A model generated the notes under the pieces. The model worked only from the letters and a program-made list of their open reading frames with translations. It was not told the DNA's origin and ran no database searches. From Actinomycetota bacterium (lineage in GTDB: Bacteria; Actinomycetota; Actinomycetes; S36-B12), in NCBI GenBank assembly GCA_009700485.1, contig WLLZ01000020.1, positions 1 to 21,629 of the forward strand: a stretch of 21,629 nucleotides of DNA, read 5' to 3'. Position numbers and translations under genes: made by a program. Each line of letters begins with the position of its first letter. Position 1 is the stretch's first letter. This document shows, in pieces, positions 7,414 through 13,827 of this stretch.

Positions 7414-8150
7414 GAGTGTTCCCGTCCAAAGTACGCCTCGATGACCGCCGGATTAGTACGGATTTGCTCCGGTGAGCCAACCGCGATGGTTCTACCCGAA
7501 TCCATCACGTGGATTCCTTCACAAATTCCGAAAATCACCGACATGTCATGCTCGACAAGTAATACACCGCAGCCAAGGGCATCCCTGATTGCCACGATGG
7601 TGCCAGACAATGCCGCGGTTTCGTCATCATCAAGCCCGGCCGCAGGTTCATCAAGGAGTAGGAAATCCGGCTCGGTGGCGACCGCTCTGGCGATACCCGC
7701 ACGACGCTCGTCGCCTAGTGCCACATTGGCAGCCAGCTCATCACTCAAGTGGCTCACACCGAGGAGTTCTAACGCATCACCAGCTGCTTTGCGAGCCTTG
7801 ACCCCCAACAAACCGGAACCCATTGCGCCCAGCTCGACGTTTTCGAGAATGGTCAGACGCTTGAAGATTCGAGTGTCCTGAAAAGTTCGGACGAGGCCTA
7901 GTTGCGCAATTCTGGTAGGTGACCACCCGGAAATATCCTGCGCCCCAAAGTGCACTGTCCCCGCGGTCAGCGGCACAAAGCCGCTGACCGCGTTGAACAG
8001 TGTTGATTTGCCGGCACCATTTGGCCCGATCAACCCGGTGATGCGCCCACGAGGTACCTCGAGATCTACTTCATCGACGGCTTTAACGCCTTCGAAGTAC
8101 ACGCAGACCTTCGTGGTGCTCAGCACATCAACCGGGCTGACCGAATCCAT
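7410..8150 (-). CDS. livG: LivG-type ABC transporter ATP-binding protein with degenerate signature motif
   Basis: This 246-residue ATPase is the LivG-like partner. Walker A GPNGAGKST is at 42-50, Q-loop RTFQDTRIF near 88-96, Walker B FLLLDEPAAGLD near 163-174, and the switch histidine in LLVEHDM. The signature position reads VALGDERR (143-150), where LivG proteins usually have a form such as LxYGQQRR; Gly146 is kept but the following Gln is Asp. The ATG at 8148-8150 is preferred to a TTG at 8172-8174 because GGAAAGG (8157-8163) lies six bases upstream of the ATG. It follows the binding-protein gene by 28 bases and overlaps livF by four. A perfect 12-bp-stem inverted repeat lies within the gene at 7962-7992. 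Confidence 0.92.
   Translation of the reverse strand: MDSVSPVDVLSTTKVCVYFEGVKAVDEVDLEVPRGRITGLIGPNGAGKSTLFNAVSGFVPLTAGTVHFGAQDISGWSPTRIAQLGLVRTFQDTRIFKRLTILENVELGAMGSGLLGVKARKAAGDALELLGVSHLSDELAANVALGDERRAGIARAVATEPDFLLLDEPAAGLDDDETAALSGTIVAIRDALGCGVLLVEHDMSVIFGICEGIHVMDSGRTIAVGSPEQIRTNPAVIEAYFGREHS
7962..7992. repeat. Perfect 12-bp-arm inverted repeat inside livG
   Basis: The arm CGCGGTCAGCGG (7962-7973) and its exact complement CCGCTGACCGCG (7981-7992) flank a seven-base loop. The RNA of either strand would fold into a very stable GC-rich hairpin. It lies in the coding sequence just after the Walker A helix of LivG. There is no T-run after it on either strand, so it is not an intrinsic terminator. 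Confidence 0.85.
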
Positions 8151-8178
8151 CTGACACCTTTCCGTGCTAATCAATTAC

Positions 8179-9519
8179 TCAGCTAGCGGACTGGGCCGTT
8201 TCGCATGGGTTACCAGGATCGACCGATCCGATCTTCTCTGGTGTGATCAACATGACAAACTTACCCTTGCCATTTTGGTATTCGACCACTCGCTGCTGAC
8301 GGCCGGTTGTGTGATGACAGGTAGGTGACCACTTGATTGGGCCTGTCAGATAGTCGGTTGCCGGCAGTGTTTCGAAGGCATTGATGATCGCTGGCCCATC
8401 TGTTGCCTGCGCCTGCTCCACCGCGGCACCTAGCGCCTTTGCTAGTTCATAAGACAGTACCGGGTAGGACAGGGTCGGAGGTGCACCCCACTTGGCCGTG
8501 AAGGCATCCGAGAACGTCTTTACGTTCGGATTCGGATCACCCTCGCAGTAAGCAGGCATGCAGGCGAACGGTAGCGAGTAGAAATCGCTGATGTCCGTGA
8601 TGGAACCGGTGACCAAAGTTCCGTCAACAGCCCCACCTGGCATCATAATTGGGGTATCGATACCAGCGTCGCGAATCGCCTTGATCATCGTAGTGGCCGC
8701 CGGGACAACCGACGGGATGATGATGACATCAGCATCTGCAGCTGCCTCGCGTAAACGCGTAACGTTTACCGACGGGTCAAGCTGCTCGTTACCGGTGAAA
8801 ACATCCTCGCCAACCAAGGTGCCGCCAAGCTCAGCAAAACGCCCCTTGAAGTAGGCCCCTAGTGACTTGGTGTACTCCAGCAGGTCATCCTGCAAGATAT
8901 ATGCATTCTTCCAATCCTTGGTGTTGTAGGCGAACTCGGCCGCCGCTGAACCCTTGAATGCGTTACCCGGGGAAGGGCTTAACGACATTGGTCCAATCGT
9001 GGTGAGGTCGGTACCCTTGCGATCGCCCAAGCACAATGAGAGCGCCGGGATGTTATTCGCCTGAGCAACCGTTGCTGCCGGGGCCGCAAAGTCAAAGTCG
9101 CAAGTGGTGACAATGATGTTTGCGCCCGCAGCTACCGCCTCTTCAGCGATCTGGGTGGTCAGAGCGGGGTCAGACTTGGTGTCTGTCCACGTGTAGGTAG
9201 CCTGCTGCCCACAGATACCTCCTGCAGCATTCAATTCATCGATAGCCATTTCGAAGGACTCTGCCGGCTCGATATCGAAGGGCGAAATGATGCCGGTCTT
9301 GGCCGCAACGATATGGATATTCAGCGGATCACATGATGCAGCGGCCGCGGATGCAGCTGGCTCGGCTGGGGCCGCGGATGCAGCTGGCTCGGCTGGGGCC
9401 ACTGATGCAGCCGGTGCTGCAGCCGAACTCTCGGTGGTCGTGCCGCTTGAACTACATGCGGCAAGTAGAAGTGTCGCAGCAGCAGTCGCTGCAACACCAA
9501 TCAATGCACTCTTCTTCAT
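8179..9519 (-). CDS. Branched-chain-amino-acid-type ABC transporter substrate-binding lipoprotein
   Basis: This 446-residue protein is an exported Peripla_BP_6 (LivJ/LivK-like) binding protein. The signal peptide has MKK, a hydrophobic stretch and a lipobox LAAC ending at Cys22, so the mature protein is lipid-anchored at the outer face of the membrane. Residues 23-62 form a Ser/Ala/Pro/Glu linker with a duplicated nine-residue unit. The binding domain starts near Cys63 and shows GIISPFDIEP near 77-86, ELNAAGGICG, and DTKSDPALTTQIAEEAVA, typical of the family. The ATG at 9517-9519 is chosen because AGGAG (9525-9529) precedes it by five bases and the charged signal start follows. It is 55 bases downstream of hyuB and 28 upstream of livG. 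The ligand is unknown; Hyu and Pxp neighbours suggest an amide, lactam or imide. Confidence 0.92.
   Translation of the reverse strand: MKKSALIGVAATAAATLLLAACSSSGTTTESSAAAPAASVAPAEPAASAAPAEPAASAAAASCDPLNIHIVAAKTGIISPFDIEPAESFEMAIDELNAAGGICGQQATYTWTDTKSDPALTTQIAEEAVAAGANIIVTTCDFDFAAPAATVAQANNIPALSLCLGDRKGTDLTTIGPMSLSPSPGNAFKGSAAAEFAYNTKDWKNAYILQDDLLEYTKSLGAYFKGRFAELGGTLVGEDVFTGNEQLDPSVNVTRLREAAADADVIIIPSVVPAATTMIKAIRDAGIDTPIMMPGGAVDGTLVTGSITDISDFYSLPFACMPAYCEGDPNPNVKTFSDAFTAKWGAPPTLSYPVLSYELAKALGAAVEQAQATDGPAIINAFETLPATDYLTGPIKWSPTCHHTTGRQQRVVEYQNGKGKFVMLITPEKIGSVDPGNPCETAQSAS
9344..9397. repeat. Perfect 27-base tandem duplication
   Basis: Two identical 27-base units lie at 9344-9370 and 9371-9397 with no mismatch. 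They encode, on the minus strand, two copies of PAEPAASAA (residues 42-50 and 51-59) in the linker of the binding lipoprotein. A degenerate third copy follows toward 9420. In-frame units of this kind can expand or shrink by slipped replication and would change the length of the tether. Confidence 0.95.
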
Positions 9520-9574
9520 TCCTTCTCCTTTAAATGGGTGAACCATGCACTATCTCAGAACCCCGTTGATGTTC

Positions 9575-11560
9575 TTAGGCCGGGGCCTTCCAATATTCGA
9601 CCGAGCGCTTTCGCAGAAGTTCGCGAAACTGCCTTGTCGTTTTCGGGAACAACTCCCCGGTACCCCAGTCGACGATAACGCCGTACTGGCGAATCAGATC
9701 GAGGTCACTGAGTTCACCTGAGCGATAGCGCTCGGCGACCTGCTGTGCATCCTCAGAAAGCCAAGACGTCCGATTGGCCGCGATACTAGCGCGCATCGAT
9801 TTGGTGGCTTCCTCATCTACTTCATACTCATCCAGGTCAGCGTCAATCTCGGTCACCACCACCCCGTAATCAATTGCGGCCCGAGTGATCGACACGTATG
9901 CATCAATAACATCCTCAAGTACTTCGGCTGCAGGCCGCAATAGCGGGTCCCCGTAGCCCCCGCCCCCTGCCGACGGGCGGGTAAACGTATCGCCATTTTG
10001 AATCGGCACGTTCGAGAAAACCGCCCCTAGGTATTTTTCACCCTCGAGTCCCTTGTTCATCCACACGCCATGGGGAGTAGACGGTAGACCCCCGGAGATG
10101 CCCCACGCCACATTGCGTGACCGGTCACAGCAATAAGACATGACCGAGCGTTCAGAGTTCGTCAGCATTCCGCCCTTTTCGACTCCGCAGCCCCCGCGGT
10201 ACCGCCCCGGTCCGCCCGAGTCGGTGACGATCTCATGCTTGGAGGTTATTACCGGGGTTAGTCGCTCTTGGCCTTCAAATGGTTGCACCGCCAAGCCGAC
10301 GCCAAACAGCGGCGAAGTGCAGTTCGCGCCATCCTTGCCGTTTCTACCGCCCCAACCACCTACCATCCAGTCGTACCACATGAAGTACGACTTTTCTTCG
10401 GTGCGCGCATCGCGACCACCGATAAGCAAGTATTCAAGATTAAATGAACAGGCGATCGCTCGTTCGGGCATGATGCCCGACCAAAGTTCGAAGATGGCAC
10501 TCATGATCTTCTCGTAAGGACCCGAGCAAAATCCGGTTACCGCAATCGGCCAGCCGGCATTTACCACGGTGCCTTCCGGACCGAGATCACAAGTTATCGC
10601 CCGATAAAAACCGGAGTTTAAGGGGATATCCGGAAAGAAAGTCTTAGTACCTGCAACTACTCCAGAAAAAGACGCCCCGAATCCCGAATTCAAGAAACTT
10701 GAGACCGCCGGTGCCGACTTTGACAGGTCGTAGTGGATCTGATCACCGGTAATTGTCATTCGAACATTCACCGGGATGAGGCCTTCACCAAATGCCGGGT
10801 CAAAGTCAATGTAATCGGATGTCTCCCACTCACCATCGGGAAGTTCTGAAATTCGCTTGCGGGTAAGCCGCTCTACGTAATCTTGAACCTCCTCAAATGC
10901 AGTGACGATCGTGTTCTTCCCGTATTTATCAACAAGTCGATGGATATCACGTTCGCATACCCCGGTGGCCTCTGCCTGGGCATGCATGTCACCCAAGTTT
11001 GCCTCCGCCGCACGAGTATTAGCAACAATCAACTCGGCGACATCCTGACGGAAGACACCACGATCCCAAAGCTTGACCGGCACCATGCGAAAACCTTCGC
11101 CAAAATGCTCCTTGGCGTTAACGTCAAAGGAACCAGGCACCGTGCCACCAACATCGGACCAGTGACCCATCGACATTGCGAAGGCAATTAACTCGTCCTC
11201 GGAGAAGATTGGGCGCACGATCCGAACGTCATTGAAATGAGTACCACCCGAATATGGATCATTCACGCCAAAAATATCTCCCGGGTGAATATCACCGTCG
11301 AATCTCTTCAAAATTGCTTGGGCTCCGAAATGCAGCGTGCCTACGTGCACAGCGACATCTTGACTGCCTTGCATAACAGTGTTGCCTTTTGCGTCAACCA
11401 ACGCGCAGGAGAAGTCCCGTGCATAAATGACGAATGAGTGGCAGGTGCGCAAAATCTGCTCGCTCATCAGGTCGACCGATGTCGTGAAAGAGTTCTTCAA
11501 GACCTCAAAAGTCACCGGATCCAGCACAGTCTTTTGATTGGGTTCGATTGTTGTCGTCAC
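9575..11560 (-). CDS. hyuB: Hydantoinase B / oxoprolinase family protein (HyuB), copy 1
   Basis: This 661-residue cytoplasmic protein is a HyuB-family subunit (PF02538; also acetone carboxylase alpha-like). Markers are DPVTFEVLKNSF (14-25), NDPYSGGTHFNDV (100-112), GHWSDVGG (132-139), SGGPGRYRGGCG in the C-terminal third and SAGGGGYGDP (530-539). A further stretch of about 90 residues (near 570-661) follows the usual end, with DLIRQYGVIVDWGTGELFP. It works with HyuA in ATP-dependent opening of cyclic amides, or in related carboxylases. The GTG at 11558-11560 is preceded by AGGAGG (11568-11573), seven bases upstream, and overlaps the hyuA stop by four bases. It resembles the second HyuB (17494-19491) along its full length; in the first 40 aligned residues from DPVTFEVL I count 29 identities. 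Confidence 0.92.
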   Translation of the reverse strand: MTTTIEPNQKTVLDPVTFEVLKNSFTTSVDLMSEQILRTCHSFVIYARDFSCALVDAKGNTVMQGSQDVAVHVGTLHFGAQAILKRFDGDIHPGDIFGVNDPYSGGTHFNDVRIVRPIFSEDELIAFAMSMGHWSDVGGTVPGSFDVNAKEHFGEGFRMVPVKLWDRGVFRQDVAELIVANTRAAEANLGDMHAQAEATGVCERDIHRLVDKYGKNTIVTAFEEVQDYVERLTRKRISELPDGEWETSDYIDFDPAFGEGLIPVNVRMTITGDQIHYDLSKSAPAVSSFLNSGFGASFSGVVAGTKTFFPDIPLNSGFYRAITCDLGPEGTVVNAGWPIAVTGFCSGPYEKIMSAIFELWSGIMPERAIACSFNLEYLLIGGRDARTEEKSYFMWYDWMVGGWGGRNGKDGANCTSPLFGVGLAVQPFEGQERLTPVITSKHEIVTDSGGPGRYRGGCGVEKGGMLTNSERSVMSYCCDRSRNVAWGISGGLPSTPHGVWMNKGLEGEKYLGAVFSNVPIQNGDTFTRPSAGGGGYGDPLLRPAAEVLEDVIDAYVSITRAAIDYGVVVTEIDADLDEYEVDEEATKSMRASIAANRTSWLSEDAQQVAERYRSGELSDLDLIRQYGVIVDWGTGELFPKTTRQFRELLRKRSVEYWKAPA

Positions 11561-13614
11561 CCTGACACCTCCTCAATTTGGATAAGAATGTTCCAGTTCG
11601 CATCTATCTTCCACGAGGTATGCGGGGGCACCACTGTTGTCGAGTCAAGTTGATCGATAACGGCCGGGCCTCGAGCCCCCATGCCAGGCACTAATTCAGC
11701 TCGCTCATAAACCGGGGTGGCAATTGGAACAGCGCTGCCAAGGCCTTCCGCCTCAAACCACACTTCACGAACAGACTTGGGTACCGGCAACTCCGCAACC
11801 ACCGGGTCTTGCTTAGCTAACTTGGGCTTCGGGGTTAGACCGATCGCGCGCAGCCCCAGTTGGTAGATCTCGATTGGCGCGTCCTCACGGCTGTAGGAAA
11901 ACTCCCGGGCATGCTCGCGATGGAATCGCGCAACGGCTTCGCCCAGCGCCTCGCTACCTGCCCCGACGGCTACTGTGAGTGAACGCCATTGCCCCAGATA
12001 ACGCATTGCGGCGGTTCGCTCAAGAAGCACTTGATCAGGGGCCACCCCCTCAAGTTTCAGATGGGCCGAAGCTTCCGCCTCCATCGTTTTATATAGGCCT
12101 TCCATCTCCGCTGGATCGGCAGCAGCTAGTGACTTTTGATACATGACCGATAAGTCATGCCGAATATCGACCAGCAAGCACCCGAGCGCAGAAGTCACAC
12201 CGGGGTTGGGTGGGACCAAGACGGTTGGAATTGAGAGCTCACGAGCTAGCGCTGCACCGTGCAGCGCCCCGGCACCACCAAAGGCAACTAGCGCGAACTC
12301 CCTAGGGTCGTAACCACGGCGAATGGAAACCAGCCGGACCGCATCGGCCATATTCGCATTGGCGACTTTGACCACCGCCAGAGCCGCATCTTCAACACTC
12401 ATGTTGAACGGCTGAGCTACCCCACGATCTATCGCCGAACGCGCCTTTTCCGCGGACAATGTCATGGCACCTCCGACCAGAGAGGTTCCGAGGCGATTCA
12501 GCACCACATTGGCATCGGTGTTTGTTGGCTCAATGCCGCCAGTGTCGTAGCAGGCCGGGCCGGGGCTGGCTCCTGCTGATTGGGGACCGTTGCGAAGTGA
12601 ACCAGCCGGGTCGATCCAAGCCAGTGAACCGCCGCCCGCTCCGATAGTCATCACTTCGATACTTGGGAAACAAATTGGGTATCCGTATTCAACCGACCAT
12701 TCCTTTGTTACCCGGACTTCACCCCCGAACACCAAAGTTATATCGGTGCTAGTGCCGCCCATGTCTAATCCAATTGCATTGGGATACCCAGCTTCTGTCG
12801 CCAAATGACGGCAGGCGATCGCTCCAGCCGCTATCCCCGAAGCTGCTATTCGGGCGGCGTATTTCTGGACCATTCGAGGTGTCATTGAACCGCCCCCTGA
12901 ATGCAGCAGCAGCAGATCGCCCTCGTAGCCACCAATTTTCAGATTGGAACTCAATTCGGCAACGTAATCACCGACAAGCGGGGCCAGTACCGCATTAGCC
13001 ACCGTAGTATTAAATCGATCGTGTTCGAAAATCTCCGGAAGAACTTCACTAGATGTAGAAATTCGCACTCCCGGCAACTCTTCGGTCAGGATCTCTTTCA
13101 TTCTCTTCTCGTGCGCCCCATTGGCATATGAGTTCGCAAAACACACGGCAACCGTTTTTACGCCCTTCTTGCGAAGTCGAGCCGCAAGCGCACGTGCTTC
13201 GCCTTCGTCCAAGGCTTCTAACTCATTACCCTCAAAGTCAATTCGCTCGGTGACGTCATACCGATCGCGCCGGCGTATATATGGGCCAGCTACATCCTTA
13301 TAAGCGTCCCAAAGATCATTCTTGGTGCCGTCACGAATTTCGATTACATCCCTAAAGCCTTTAGTGGTGACCATTGCTGCCGGCGGAAACTTACGGGTAA
13401 TAAGTGCATTTGTGGCAACCGTGGTTCCGTGGCTGAATAGCACTACGTCCTTTAGGTCAACACCAACCGACACTGCCGCTTGCAGCACTGCGCGCCCGGG
13501 GTCATCGGGGGTGGAGGCAACCTTGCCGACCCGGATTTGGCCCGTGTCATCGTCTAGGACGAAAATATCGGTAAAGGTACCGCCGGTATCAACAGCAACG
13601 CGAAGCGATCCCAA
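11557..13614 (-). CDS. hyuA: Hydantoinase A / oxoprolinase family protein (HyuA), copy 1
   Basis: This 685-residue protein is a HyuA-family ATPase subunit (PF05378, PF01968) with an actin-like fold. Motifs are DTGGTFTD (9-16), HGTTVATNAL (62-71), DMGGTSTD (284-291), GAGGGS (325-330), RGYDPRE (433-439) and VPPNPGVTSALG (467-478). The usual FGGAGPLHA reads FGGAGALHG (445-453). A segment IEIRDGTKNDLWDAYKDVAG (91-110) is of the type found in proteins annotated either as N-methylhydantoinase A or acetone carboxylase beta. The frame extends to 13725, but I choose TTG at 13612-13614: AGGGGA (13621-13626) lies six bases upstream, the resulting N-terminus puts DTGGTFTD close to the start, and no ATG is available. 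It is the first gene of the minus-strand operon. Substrate unknown. Confidence 0.9.
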   Translation of the reverse strand: MGSLRVAVDTGGTFTDIFVLDDDTGQIRVGKVASTPDDPGRAVLQAAVSVGVDLKDVVLFSHGTTVATNALITRKFPPAAMVTTKGFRDVIEIRDGTKNDLWDAYKDVAGPYIRRRDRYDVTERIDFEGNELEALDEGEARALAARLRKKGVKTVAVCFANSYANGAHEKRMKEILTEELPGVRISTSSEVLPEIFEHDRFNTTVANAVLAPLVGDYVAELSSNLKIGGYEGDLLLLHSGGGSMTPRMVQKYAARIAASGIAAGAIACRHLATEAGYPNAIGLDMGGTSTDITLVFGGEVRVTKEWSVEYGYPICFPSIEVMTIGAGGGSLAWIDPAGSLRNGPQSAGASPGPACYDTGGIEPTNTDANVVLNRLGTSLVGGAMTLSAEKARSAIDRGVAQPFNMSVEDAALAVVKVANANMADAVRLVSIRRGYDPREFALVAFGGAGALHGAALARELSIPTVLVPPNPGVTSALGCLLVDIRHDLSVMYQKSLAAADPAEMEGLYKTMEAEASAHLKLEGVAPDQVLLERTAAMRYLGQWRSLTVAVGAGSEALGEAVARFHREHAREFSYSREDAPIEIYQLGLRAIGLTPKPKLAKQDPVVAELPVPKSVREVWFEAEGLGSAVPIATPVYERAELVPGMGARGPAVIDQLDSTTVVPPHTSWKIDANWNILIQIEEVSG
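12249..12267. repeat. Nine-bp-arm palindrome inside hyuA copy 1
   Basis: GCGCTGCAC and GTGCAGCGC flank one base. It covers the codons for the GALHGAAL stretch, where this HyuA departs from the usual FGGAGPLHA motif. Confidence 0.6.
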
Positions 13615-13620
13615 CGCAAA

Positions 13621-13626
13621 TCCCCT
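13621..13626 (-). promoter_or_regulatory. Ribosome binding site deciding the hyuA TTG start
   Basis: AGGGGA on the minus strand lies six bases before the TTG at 13612-13614. The only other in-frame candidates upstream are a GTG at 13689 and a TTG at 13725, neither with a good site. Confidence 0.6.
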
Positions 13627-13670
13627 AACAAGAGATGAACAAGAGACGAAATAGAGTTCCCGACCCTTGC

Positions 13671-13699
13671 AAACTAGCCCCAGCCGCACCGGGAAGCAA
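13671..13699 (-). promoter_or_regulatory. Candidate promoter for the hyuA-to-pxpC operon
   Basis: On the minus strand, TTGCTT (13694-13699) and TAGTTT (13671-13676) are spaced by 17 bases. Each matches the housekeeping consensus at only three of six positions, so this is a weak guess; activation by a bound regulator would fit a weak promoter. Confidence 0.25.
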
Positions 13700-13729
13700 T
13701 TGACTAAAACACGTATTTTTTGCAAAACC

Positions 13730-13746
13730 TTTGGAGTTTCTCCAAA
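13730..13746. promoter_or_regulatory. Inverted repeat, candidate regulator operator
   Basis: TTTGGAG (13730-13736), spacer TTT, CTCCAAA (13740-13746): perfect seven-base arms, 17 bases overall. The size suits a site for a dimeric regulator. It overlaps the -35/spacer area of a possible pucR promoter whose extended -10 (TGATACCCT) lies at 13750-13758. Binding by the adjacent PucR protein is inferred. Confidence 0.5.
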
Positions 13747-13752
13747 TGCTGA

Positions 13753-13758
13753 TACCCT
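13753..13758 (+). promoter_or_regulatory. Candidate extended -10 element for pucR
   Basis: TACCCT with TG one base upstream (13750-13751) fits the extended -10 form TGnTAnnnT. The -35 area at 17 bases spacing is TTTGGA, a poor match lying in the inverted repeat. An alternative is TAGGTT at 13814-13819, close to the GTG, which would give a nearly leaderless transcript. Confidence 0.25.
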
Positions 13759-13762
13759 AAGG

Positions 13763-13784
13763 CGCTTTCATCAGGCGGAAAGCG
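13763..13784. promoter_or_regulatory. Second inverted repeat upstream of pucR
   Basis: CGCTTTC (13763-13769) and GAAAGCG (13778-13784) are perfect complements around an eight-base spacer. It could be a second operator or, if transcribed, a small hairpin in the pucR leader. Confidence 0.4.
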
Positions 13785-13827
13785 ACAGGAACTCGCCGGC
13801 TGAATCGAAAAGTTAGGTTAGATACTT

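Larger units (their letters stand above)
13615..13827. promoter_or_regulatory. Divergent control region between hyuA and pucR
   Basis: This 213-base region separates the two divergent transcription units and must hold promoters for both. It has no convincing ORF or RNA gene. It carries two perfect inverted repeats (13730-13746 and 13763-13784), an A/T-rich stretch at 13700-13728, and candidate promoter elements listed separately. PucR-family proteins often bind next to their own gene, so this is the likely operator zone. Confidence 0.75.

Noticed and set aside
8751..8769. GTAAACG-5-CGTTTAC inverted repeat in the binding-protein gene as an operator
   Set aside because: Seven-base arms inside a coding region are expected by chance several times in a window this size.
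13700..13728. TTGACT at 13700 as the -35 of a pucR promoter
   Set aside because: No acceptable -10 hexamer at 16-18 bases spacing.
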